A stretch of 64,000 nucleotides of DNA from Planctomycetota bacterium (GTDB taxonomy: Bacteria > Planctomycetota > Phycisphaerae > Phycisphaerales > SM1A02). Under the pieces are notes generated by a model. It saw nothing but the letters and a program-made list of their open reading frames with translations. It had not been told where the DNA came from and did not search any database. How positions within the stretch are numbered: position 1 is the first letter of the stretch; each line of letters begins with the position of its first letter. Below are positions 26,096 through 35,178 of the stretch, in pieces. The position numbers and the translations under genes were made by a program. The DNA lies in assembly GCA_021414025.1 (NCBI GenBank), contig JAIOPG010000008.1, positions 277,852-341,851 of the forward strand, read 5' to 3'.

Positions 26096-26234
26096 GTGAG
26101 CGAGGTGCTATCACCAAGCGAGTTTAGCGCAGGGGCGAGTCCGCGAGCCCCGGAGCGTTGTCTGAGCGACTGATAGCACCTCGCTCACGGAGCCTCAGTT
26201 GCCGGAGCGACTGATGGCTCATCGCTCACGGAGC
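26096..26234. repeat. REP-like inverted and direct repeat cluster
   Basis: An 18-bp unit at 26096-26113 recurs exactly inverted at 26171-26188. A 30-bp unit at 26164-26193 recurs at 26205-26234 with 27 of 30 identical bases, so the period is 41 bp. Between the inverted copies lies a hairpin GGGGC-N10-GCCCC. The cluster sits between the divergent GH99 and LOG genes and resembles a repetitive extragenic palindromic element. Confidence 0.7.
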
Positions 26235-26246
26235 TCACCATCTCAC

Positions 26247-26252
26247 TATTCT
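26247..26252 (+). promoter_or_regulatory. -10 element of the LOG-family gene
   Basis: TATTCT ends 7 nt before the GTG start at 26260. It lies directly after the repeat cluster. Confidence 0.45.
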
Positions 26253-26259
26253 TGACCGC

Positions 26260-27006
26260 GTGCCCGAGCCCGAAGCCGTGAAGACGCCATCCGATCCTCC
26301 CGAGCAATTCATGCTCGGCGGACCGCGGCCGCGACTTGAGGAGTTCTTCCGCATCCTGCGCATCGCGACGGAATTCATCCGCGGATTCCGCAAGCTGCAC
26401 TTCGTGGGACCCTGCGTGACGGTGTTCGGCAGCGCCCGCTTCGACGAGAAGAACGGCTGGTACCAACTTGCGCGACAGGTCGGTTCCGAACTGGGGCGGC
26501 GCGGGTTCACGGTGATGACCGGCGGCGGCCCGGGCATCATGGAGGCCGCCAACCGGGGAGCCCGTGACGTGAACGCCCCCTCCATCGGGTGCAACATCAA
26601 GCTGCCCCATGAGCAGATTCAAAATGCCTATTGCGACCGGACGATCTGGTTCCAGTACTTCTTCATTCGCAAGGTGATGCTGGTGAAATACTCCTACGGC
26701 TTCGTGGTCATGCCGGGCGGCTTCGGGACGCTCGACGAATTCTTCGAGGCCATCACGCTGGTGCAGACCAAGAAGATCGATGACTTTCCCGTCGTGCTCA
26801 TGGGCCGCGCCTATTGGGACGAGCTGTTTGACTTCGTCAATACGCGACTTGTGCCGGCGGGCACCATTTCACCGACGGACACCCTGCTCTACAAGATCAC
26901 CGACGATCCGGTCGAGGCGGCCGATTACATCAGCGAACCCGCGCGACTGCGGTTCGGCCTGAAGCACGGCGAAAAGCCCCGGCGCAAATGGTGGCTCTTC
27001 GAGTAG
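26260..27006 (+). CDS. LOG family protein (TIGR00730-like nucleotide phosphoribohydrolase)
   Basis: A 248-residue Rossmann-like protein of the LOG (lysine-decarboxylase-like) family. VTVFGSARFDEKN, TGGGPGIMEAANRGARD and the signature PGGFGTLDEFFEAITL are clear. Characterised members hydrolyse nucleoside 5'-monophosphates, often N6-modified adenine nucleotides, releasing the base; the substrate here is not known. The GTG start fits the -10 spacing. It is convergent with ahcY and they share a bidirectional hairpin terminator. Confidence 0.88.
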   Translation: MPEPEAVKTPSDPPEQFMLGGPRPRLEEFFRILRIATEFIRGFRKLHFVGPCVTVFGSARFDEKNGWYQLARQVGSELGRRGFTVMTGGGPGIMEAANRGARDVNAPSIGCNIKLPHEQIQNAYCDRTIWFQYFFIRKVMLVKYSYGFVVMPGGFGTLDEFFEAITLVQTKKIDDFPVVLMGRAYWDELFDFVNTRLVPAGTISPTDTLLYKITDDPVEAADYISEPARLRFGLKHGEKPRRKWWLFE

Positions 27007-27022
27007 GACTTCGCGCAAGAAA

Positions 27023-27045
27023 ACACCCGGACAAGATCCGGGTGT
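27023..27045. terminator. Bidirectional terminator between the LOG gene and ahcY
   Basis: ACACCCGGA (27023-27031) and TCCGGGTGT (27037-27045) form a perfect 9-bp stem with a 5-nt loop between two convergent genes. A-rich flank on the left gives a T-rich end for the minus-strand transcript. Confidence 0.75.
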
Positions 27046-27074
27046 CTTCCACTTGCGTCATGAATGCGTAAGGA

Positions 27075-28672
<1,598 letters not shown>

Positions 28673-28673
28673 C

Positions 28674-28702
28674 AGTCTAGCTGGAGTCCTTGGCGCTGTC
28701 CA
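28674..28702 (-). promoter_or_regulatory. Sigma70-type promoter of ahcY
   Basis: On the minus strand TGGACA (28697-28702), exactly 17 bp and TAGACT (28674-28679) form a good promoter. The leader is about 70 nt. No SAH riboswitch fold was recognised in it. Confidence 0.65.
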
Positions 28703-28723
28703 CCCTGGGAAGGGCGGGATTGC

Positions 28724-28729
28724 TACCTT
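28724..28729 (+). promoter_or_regulatory. -10-like element upstream of ptsI
   Basis: TTGCTACCTT contains TACCTT about 75 nt ahead of the ptsI ATG, so this gene would have a leader. AGGAA serves as Shine-Dalgarno sequence. Confidence 0.35.
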
Positions 28730-28803
28730 TGCGGCGGCTCCGATCCGCTTGATCCGTCTGGCATTTCCCAGGCCATCACGCCGGTCGCATCGCCAGGAAC
28801 GAC

Positions 28804-30561
28804 ATGGAACGAATCAAAGGCATCGCCGCCAGTCCCGGCATCGTGTGGGGCAAAGTCCTCCTCCTTGGCAAGGCGGAGACCCACGTTCCGCGGCGGACGA
28901 TTTCCGAAAGTGAAGTCGCGGGCGAGCTCGAAAAACTGAACCAGACTCGCGAGGTCGCCGCCCGCGCCCTGATCCAGCTCCGACAGCATGCCGAGCGCGA
29001 GCTGGGCACCGAGGCCGCCAAGATCTTCGCCTTCCATGAGGGCATGCTGAATGATCGCTCGCTGATTGATCCCATCGAACAGTCCATTCGGTCCGGCCGG
29101 CAAAACGTCGAGGCGGCCGTCAACGATCAATTCCAAAAGCTCTCGCGGCAATTTCGCTCCATGGGAAACGAAATTTTCGCCGCCAAGGCGGATGACATCC
29201 TCGACCTGCAGCGCCGCGTGCTGGGCCTGCTCATGGGCGAGGAGGAGGACCGCCTCGAGCGCCTCAACGAGCCCACCATCGTCGTGGCGCACGAGCTCAC
29301 CCCCAGCCAGGTCGCCGCCGTGCCGCGGAGCAAGGTCATCGCCTTCGTCACCGAGGCGGGCGGACTGACCGGCCACACCTCGATCGTCTTCCGCGCCATG
29401 GGCGTTCCCGCCATCGTCGGATGCCAGGACATTGCCAAAAAGCTGCAGGATGGCGATGAAATCATCGTCGACGGCGACGCCGGCGAGATCGTGCTCAAGC
29501 CGAACGCCGAGATCAAGCTGGCTTTCGAGAAGCGCGCCGCCGAGATCGCCAAGGTGCGCCTGCTCTTCGAGGAGAACGACGCCCTCGAGGCGGTCACCAC
29601 CGACGGCACGCGCATCATGCTGCTGGGCAACATCGAGTTCCCCGCCGAAGTGGAGAGCGTGCTCAAGCACGGCGGCGATGGCGTGGGCCTCTACCGCACC
29701 GAGTTTCTTTTTCTCACCAGTGACAAGCCCCCCGATGAGGAGGAGCAGTTCCAGGCCTACAAGAACACCGTCGAGATGCTCAAGGGCCGCCCCTGCACGC
29801 TGCGCACGCTCGACCTGGGTGCCGACAAGATGACCCAGGGCATGCTGAGCGAGCCGGAGCGCAACCCCTTCCTCGGCCTGCGCAGCATCCGCTACAGCCT
29901 GCAGCACCAGCCGATGTTCAAGACGCAGCTTCGCGCCATCCTCCGCGCCAGCGCCTTCGGCCCGGTGCGGATCATGTTCCCGCTGGTCAGCACGCTGATG
30001 GAGCTGCGGCAGGCCAAGCTGATCGTGCGCGACGTCATGGAGGAGCTCGAGGAGGAGGGCATCGCCTTCGACCCGCAGCCCAAGATCGGGATCATGATCG
30101 AGGTGCCCAGCGCCGCCCTCATGGCCCGCACCTTCGCCACCGAGGCGGACTTCTTCTCGATCGGAACTAACGACCTGGTGCAATACACGTTGGCGGTCGA
30201 CCGGGGCAACGAGCGGGTGGCGAACCTCTACACCGCGGCCAGCCCGGCAGTGCTGTATCTGGTCAAAAACGTCATTCGGGCGGGCCGATACGCCAACATT
30301 GAGACCAGTCTTTGCGGCGAGATCGCCGGAGACCCGGTTTTCACCATGTTGCTCATTGGCATGGGTTTGCGTACACTGTCAGTCGTTCCAGGACAGATTC
30401 CCGCGATCAAAAGAGTGATTCGCTCTGTAAACCTTGAACTTTGCGAACGCCTCGCCCGAAAGGTCGGCTCGTTCGACTCCGAACGGCAGATTCACACGAG
30501 TCTCCGCGACGAGTTACGAAAATTAGACCCCGCGAACTTCGGCGGCTGGGCCACGGCCTGA
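28804..30561 (+). CDS. ptsI: Phosphoenolpyruvate-protein phosphotransferase (PTS enzyme I)
   Basis: Transfers phosphate from phosphoenolpyruvate to HPr. The 585-residue length is typical. The phosphorylated residue is His191 in GGLTGHTSIVFRAMG. Other signatures are GVGLYRTEFLFL, NPFLGLRSIRYSL, FFSIGTNDLVQYTLAVDRGN and the active-site Cys504 in SLCGEIAGD. No HPr, enzyme II or HPr kinase gene is adjacent, so it may serve a regulatory or nitrogen-type PTS rather than a sugar transporter. A 233-bp gap without recognised genes separates it from the rne gene. Confidence 0.94.
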   Translation: MERIKGIAASPGIVWGKVLLLGKAETHVPRRTISESEVAGELEKLNQTREVAARALIQLRQHAERELGTEAAKIFAFHEGMLNDRSLIDPIEQSIRSGRQNVEAAVNDQFQKLSRQFRSMGNEIFAAKADDILDLQRRVLGLLMGEEEDRLERLNEPTIVVAHELTPSQVAAVPRSKVIAFVTEAGGLTGHTSIVFRAMGVPAIVGCQDIAKKLQDGDEIIVDGDAGEIVLKPNAEIKLAFEKRAAEIAKVRLLFEENDALEAVTTDGTRIMLLGNIEFPAEVESVLKHGGDGVGLYRTEFLFLTSDKPPDEEEQFQAYKNTVEMLKGRPCTLRTLDLGADKMTQGMLSEPERNPFLGLRSIRYSLQHQPMFKTQLRAILRASAFGPVRIMFPLVSTLMELRQAKLIVRDVMEELEEEGIAFDPQPKIGIMIEVPSAALMARTFATEADFFSIGTNDLVQYTLAVDRGNERVANLYTAASPAVLYLVKNVIRAGRYANIETSLCGEIAGDPVFTMLLIGMGLRTLSVVPGQIPAIKRVIRSVNLELCERLARKVGSFDSERQIHTSLRDELRKLDPANFGGWATA

Positions 30562-30794
30562 GCCACGCGGGACAACAGGAACTCGACTCTGCCTTTGACT
30601 GCATGAGGTCGCCCCCGAAAATTTCGGTGAGGTGCGGCCGAGACGGTCAACAGAGTCAATGGCGGAACGCTCATGATGTGCGATCAACCCAATCTCAGTT
30701 ACCCGGGGAATTCTTCCCGAAGCGGCTGTGAACTGGACATCGTTCGCCACTAGCGCCCGCCACGTACCGCCGCGAATCGCGGCAGGATTGACAC

Positions 30795-33700
30795 GTGGTA
30801 GAACCCATCGACCCCAAAGACACGCCGTCCGAGACCCCATCGCAACATTTTTCAGAGGCTGAGAGCGGCCCCGAGGCCGAAGCCGCCGCGGACGAAATGT
30901 CCCCCGGCCAGATCTGGACTCCCTTCGAGGAGACCTCATCCCAGCAGCTTCGACAGCCTGTGGTGGATGCCGCGGACGAGGCCGGCGATGCATCGTCGAC
31001 CGAGGCCGTTGACGCCGAGGCGGAAACCGCCGACGCCGACGAATCCGAGAGCCGCGACATGCTCGAGGCGGGCGAGGAAGCTTCTTCCGAGACCGAAACC
31101 CTCGAAGAGGTCGTCGAACTCGAGGAAACCGCCACCGGCGATGCCGCCGAAGGAACCGTCGAGGCGGCTTCCGGAGAAGCGGCCCCTGAAGGCCAGGCTC
31201 CCAAGACCATCAAGCGCCTGGTGAAGCGTCGCGAGGCCCCCAAGCTCCGCGACACCATCATGATCGTGAACGAGGCCCCTGGCGACGAGTGCCGCGTGGC
31301 CTTCGTGCGCGGTCGCCGTCTCGAGTCCTATTTCGCGGAGCGCGTGGCCTCAGCCACCAATGTGGGCAACATCTACAAGGGCCGCGTCACCAATGTGGAA
31401 GCCGCGATCCAGGCCGCCTTCGTCGACTTCGGCGAGGGGCAGAACGGCTTCCTTCACATCAGCGATCTGCATCCAAAATATTTCCCCGGCGGCGACAAGG
31501 GCGAGAGCGTCGGGCACAAAATCCCGCGGCGCGACCGCCCGGCAATCCAGGATTGCGTGAAGAAGGGCCAGGAGATCACCGTGCAGGTGATCAAGCAGGG
31601 CATCGGCACCAAGGGTCCGACGCTCACGAGTTACCTCAGCGTGCCCGGCCGCCTGCTGGTGATGATGCCGGACATGGACAAGGTCGGCGTCAGCCGCAAG
31701 GTGGACGACGAGCAGCAGCGCCGCGAGATGCGCAAGATTCTTGATTCGCTCGATCTGCCCGAAGGCTTCGGGTTCATCCTGCGCACCGCGGGCTTCGACC
31801 GCAGCCGCACCGAGCTGCAGCGCGACGCCGCATATCTGCAGCGCCTGTGGCAGGCGATGGCCAAGCGGATCGACTCCGTGGGCGCTCCCGCCGAGCTCTA
31901 CACCGAAAGCGACATTCTGCTTCGCACTGTCCGCGAAATGGTGGACGAGACCGTCAGCCACATCATCGTGGACAACGAAGCCGCCTGGCAGCGCGTGACC
32001 GCGTTCCTGGAGGTGGTCTTCGCCAAGGACGCTCCCAAGGTGCTCTTCTACGACCGGCCGGCGCCGATCTTCTCGGCCTTCGACCTGGACCGCCAGATCG
32101 ACAGCATCCACAGCCGCGAAGTGCCGCTGCCTTCGGGAGGCGCGCTGGTGATTGATCAAACGGAAGCGCTGGTGGCCATCGACGTCAACAGCGGCAAGAG
32201 CCGCTCGGCGCGCGACAGCGAGACCAACGCCTACAACACCAACAAGGAGGCGGTCGACGAGATCTGCCGCCAGCTTCGCCTGCGCGACCTGGGCGGACTC
32301 GTGGTGTGCGATCTCATCGACATGCGCATGCCGCGGCACCGCCGCGACATCGAGGCCCGCATCCAGGAGCACCTGAAGAAGGACCGCGCCAAGACCACCG
32401 TGGCCCCGATCAGCGCCTTCGGCATGATCGAGCTCACGCGTCAGCGCATGCGGCCGAGCCTGCGCAAGGCCCACTACATGGACTGCCCGCATTGCGCCGG
32501 TTCCGGCGAAGTGCGGCTTCCCGATTCGACCGCCGCCGACGGACTGCGGCAGATTCAGCTGCTGCTGAGCTACCCGCAGATCCACCGCGTGGAGATGGTC
32601 TGCGGAGTGCGCGTGGCCAGCGTGATTCTCTCGACGCGGCGCCAGCAGCTTGTTGAGATTGAGCGCGACTCCGGCAAGCGCATCGACATCCGCATCAGCG
32701 AGGCCATCGCGGGCGACCGCGTGGACCTCTACGCCTACGACGAGCGCAACGCGGACATCGAGATTCCGCGCCTCTCGCATCTCTCGGCCCCGCGCCTGGA
32801 GGATCTGCCCACCGAGCCGCCCGAAATGGACGAGAGCGCCCCGACCGATTCCGGCCGGGACGACGACGATGGATCGCGCGGCCGCGGGCGCGGCCGCCGC
32901 CGTCGACGAAAAGTCCTGCCGGCCGACGCCACCGCCATGTTGATGAGCGGCGCCTTCGACGACCTTCCTGAGATCGTCGAGGACGAACCCGCGGTCATCG
33001 ACGAGGTGCGCGCCAAGGAGCTTGAGGAGGGCGAGTCCTCCGACGATTCGTCCGAGGAGTCGCAGGGCTCCGACGGCGGCTCGCGCCAGCGATTTGACGG
33101 CCGGCGCGATCAGCGCGGCCGAGGACGCGGACGCGACAACAACCGGCGGCAGGATCGCCCGCGTGGCGACCAGCCTCGCAGCGATCAATCTCGTGGCGAT
33201 CAATCTCGCGGTGATCAACCCCCGCGTTCACCGCTTCAATCGGCGGGGCGGCCGGAAGGCCTTCCCACGGTCGAAGGCGAACCGAGCGAGGGCGCTGCCC
33301 CGCTTGATCCCAATGATGCTTCCGGCCATCGCGAAGGCGCTCCCGGCAATCGCGAGGGCGGTCCCCGTCGTCGTCGAGGCCGTCGCGGCGGACGCGGTCG
33401 TCGCATGGGCGGCGAAGCCGTCGCCGGATCCAATCTCAATGGCGATGGCGAGCCGTCAGGCGAGGGTGCAGCGGAAGGATCAACCGATGCCTCCGCCACC
33501 GGAGGCGATCACCCGAATGCGCCGCACACGCCGCGCGATCCCAACGCGCCCGAAGGCGACGGTCCGCGCGGCCGCCGTCGACGGCGTGGCCGCGGACGCG
33601 GCGGGCGCGACCAAGGCCAGGGCCAGGGTCCCAACGCGGGACCGGTGATCTATCCCAACGCTGCCCAGCGATCCGCTGCACAGCCCGGCTTCAATCCCAG

Positions 33701-33908
33701 TTCGAATTCCGGTTCTTCCCACGGCGCGCCGGCTCCGGCAAGAGTCCCGTCGGGCAATGTGGCGCCTGCGAACGTTTCGGGCAACACCGCCTCGTCGCAA
33801 CCCTCCGCCGATGGCCAGAAGAAAACCGGATTCCTGCGCAGCCTCTACGGCGCCGCCCGGCGCGGCCTCGCTCCCGGCGCGGCCAAAGACGCGCAGCGGA
33901 AGGAATAG
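30795..33908 (+). CDS. rne: Ribonuclease E/G family endoribonuclease with disordered arms
   Basis: An mRNA-degrading and rRNA-processing endonuclease of 1037 residues. Residues 1-140 are strongly acidic (Glu/Asp/Ala-rich) and precede the conserved part. The S1 domain (NIYKGRVTNVEAAIQAAFVD), the 5' sensor, and the DNase I-like catalytic part with VAIDVNSGK and VVCDLIDMR (metal-binding Asp residues) follow. Zinc-link CPHCAGSGE holds the dimer. The last 300 residues are Arg/Gly/Asp-rich and disordered, as in RNase E scaffolds, with a DQSRGDQ repeat. The start is GTG at 30795. dxr follows after 6 bp, then rseP and an SDR gene. Confidence 0.92.
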   Translation: MVEPIDPKDTPSETPSQHFSEAESGPEAEAAADEMSPGQIWTPFEETSSQQLRQPVVDAADEAGDASSTEAVDAEAETADADESESRDMLEAGEEASSETETLEEVVELEETATGDAAEGTVEAASGEAAPEGQAPKTIKRLVKRREAPKLRDTIMIVNEAPGDECRVAFVRGRRLESYFAERVASATNVGNIYKGRVTNVEAAIQAAFVDFGEGQNGFLHISDLHPKYFPGGDKGESVGHKIPRRDRPAIQDCVKKGQEITVQVIKQGIGTKGPTLTSYLSVPGRLLVMMPDMDKVGVSRKVDDEQQRREMRKILDSLDLPEGFGFILRTAGFDRSRTELQRDAAYLQRLWQAMAKRIDSVGAPAELYTESDILLRTVREMVDETVSHIIVDNEAAWQRVTAFLEVVFAKDAPKVLFYDRPAPIFSAFDLDRQIDSIHSREVPLPSGGALVIDQTEALVAIDVNSGKSRSARDSETNAYNTNKEAVDEICRQLRLRDLGGLVVCDLIDMRMPRHRRDIEARIQEHLKKDRAKTTVAPISAFGMIELTRQRMRPSLRKAHYMDCPHCAGSGEVRLPDSTAADGLRQIQLLLSYPQIHRVEMVCGVRVASVILSTRRQQLVEIERDSGKRIDIRISEAIAGDRVDLYAYDERNADIEIPRLSHLSAPRLEDLPTEPPEMDESAPTDSGRDDDDGSRGRGRGRRRRRKVLPADATAMLMSGAFDDLPEIVEDEPAVIDEVRAKELEEGESSDDSSEESQGSDGGSRQRFDGRRDQRGRGRGRDNNRRQDRPRGDQPRSDQSRGDQSRGDQPPRSPLQSAGRPEGLPTVEGEPSEGAAPLDPNDASGHREGAPGNREGGPRRRRGRRGGRGRRMGGEAVAGSNLNGDGEPSGEGAAEGSTDASATGGDHPNAPHTPRDPNAPEGDGPRGRRRRRGRGRGGRDQGQGQGPNAGPVIYPNAAQRSAAQPGFNPSSNSGSSHGAPAPARVPSGNVAPANVSGNTASSQPSADGQKKTGFLRSLYGAARRGLAPGAAKDAQRKE
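33160..33222 (+). repeat. 15-bp tandem repeats in the rne C-terminal region
   Basis: Imperfect 15-bp units like CGTGGCGATCAATCT recur about four times and encode the DQSRG repeat of the disordered RNase E tail. Boundaries are approximate. Confidence 0.6.
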
Positions 33909-33914
33909 CCGGAC

Positions 33915-35144
33915 ATGGCCGCGACTCGACCTGCGCAACGGTTGATCGTGCTCGGCTCGACGGGCTCCATTGGAGCCAGCACGCTCGAGGTCGTCTCTCA
34001 TTTCGCGTCGATGCCCCCATCCGCGAACGCACCCCAATTTCAGATCGTCGGCCTCGCCGCCGGACGCAACGCACCCAGCCTCGCCAAGCAGGCCCGCGAT
34101 TTCCAGGTTCCCAACCTCGCCCTGCTGGATGCCGAGGCCGCAAAACAACTCAAGGGCTTCGACTCGGTCCGCAGCGGACCCGACGCCGCGCTGCAATTGA
34201 TCCGGGACATCGCGCGCCCGGGCGACCTGGTCGTCGCGGCGATGGTGGGATTCGCGGGGCTCGCTCCCACGCTGCTGGCGCTGGAGCGCGGATGCACCGT
34301 GGCGCTGGCGAACAAGGAAACTCTCGTGGCCGCCGGCTCATTGATGACGGCTGCCGCCAAGCGCGCCGGAACCCTTCTTCTGCCCGTCGACAGCGAGCAC
34401 AGCGGTCTGGCCCAGTGTCTGCGCAGCGGCGCCCGCGAGGAGATCACCCGCGTGGTGCTCACCGCCAGCGGCGGGCCCTTCCGGACCTGGTCGCACGAAC
34501 GGACCGCCGGCGCGACCGTCGAGGAGGCGCTGAACCATCCCACCTGGAAGATGGGGCCCAAGGTCACCATCGACAGCGCGACCCTGATGAACAAGGCGCT
34601 GGAGATCATCGAGGCGCACTGGCTCTTCGATCTGCCCGCCGAGCGCATCGACGCGATCGTGCATCCGCAAAGCGTGGTGCACGCCATGATCGAGTACGCC
34701 GATGGAAGCGTGATCGCGCAGATGTCGCCGCCTGACATGAAGCTGCCGATCCAGGCCGCGCTCTGCTGGCCGCAGCGCCATCCCGGCGTCGCCAAGAAAC
34801 TGGACTGGAGCGCCCTCAAGGCGCTCGACTTCCACGCCATCGACCATGAGCGCTTCCCCGCCGTCGAGCTGGCCCGCCAAGTCATCCGCCAGGGCGGCAC
34901 GGCCGGCGTCACCCTGAACGCCGCCAACGAGGTCGCGGTCGAGGCCTTCCTGAATCACGAGATCCGCTTCGGCGAGATCGGCCGCATCATCCAGAGGACC
35001 ATGAAAGCCCTGCCGGCGCGCCCGATCCAGCACTTGAGCGACGTCGAGGCCGCCGACCGCGAGGCCCGGCGCCACGCGCGAACCCTGGTCGACGCCGCGG
35101 CGAACCTCCAGGCGAAGCGGCCCGAGGCCGCCCGTCCCCGGTAA
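33915..35144 (+). CDS. dxr: 1-deoxy-D-xylulose 5-phosphate reductoisomerase
   Basis: Second step of the MEP isoprenoid pathway, forming 2-C-methyl-D-erythritol 4-phosphate with NADPH. The 409-residue protein has GSTGSIGASTLEVV for NADPH, LANKETLVAAG, PVDSEHSGLAQCL with the metal-binding Asp and Glu, TASGGPFRTW, and NKALEIIEAHWLF with the third metal-binding Glu. It starts 6 bp after the rne gene and precedes rseP by 34 bp. The dxr-rseP order is common in bacteria. Confidence 0.95.
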   Translation: MAATRPAQRLIVLGSTGSIGASTLEVVSHFASMPPSANAPQFQIVGLAAGRNAPSLAKQARDFQVPNLALLDAEAAKQLKGFDSVRSGPDAALQLIRDIARPGDLVVAAMVGFAGLAPTLLALERGCTVALANKETLVAAGSLMTAAAKRAGTLLLPVDSEHSGLAQCLRSGAREEITRVVLTASGGPFRTWSHERTAGATVEEALNHPTWKMGPKVTIDSATLMNKALEIIEAHWLFDLPAERIDAIVHPQSVVHAMIEYADGSVIAQMSPPDMKLPIQAALCWPQRHPGVAKKLDWSALKALDFHAIDHERFPAVELARQVIRQGGTAGVTLNAANEVAVEAFLNHEIRFGEIGRIIQRTMKALPARPIQHLSDVEAADREARRHARTLVDAAANLQAKRPEAARPR

Positions 35145-35178
35145 CTTCACGCTCGCCCCGAAAGGCGGAACCTAGCCA

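Noticed and set aside
33160..33222. Short regular repeats that could suggest a CRISPR array
   Set aside because: The repeats are 15 bp, in frame, without spacers, and encode a disordered protein tail. No CRISPR array or cas gene was seen anywhere.
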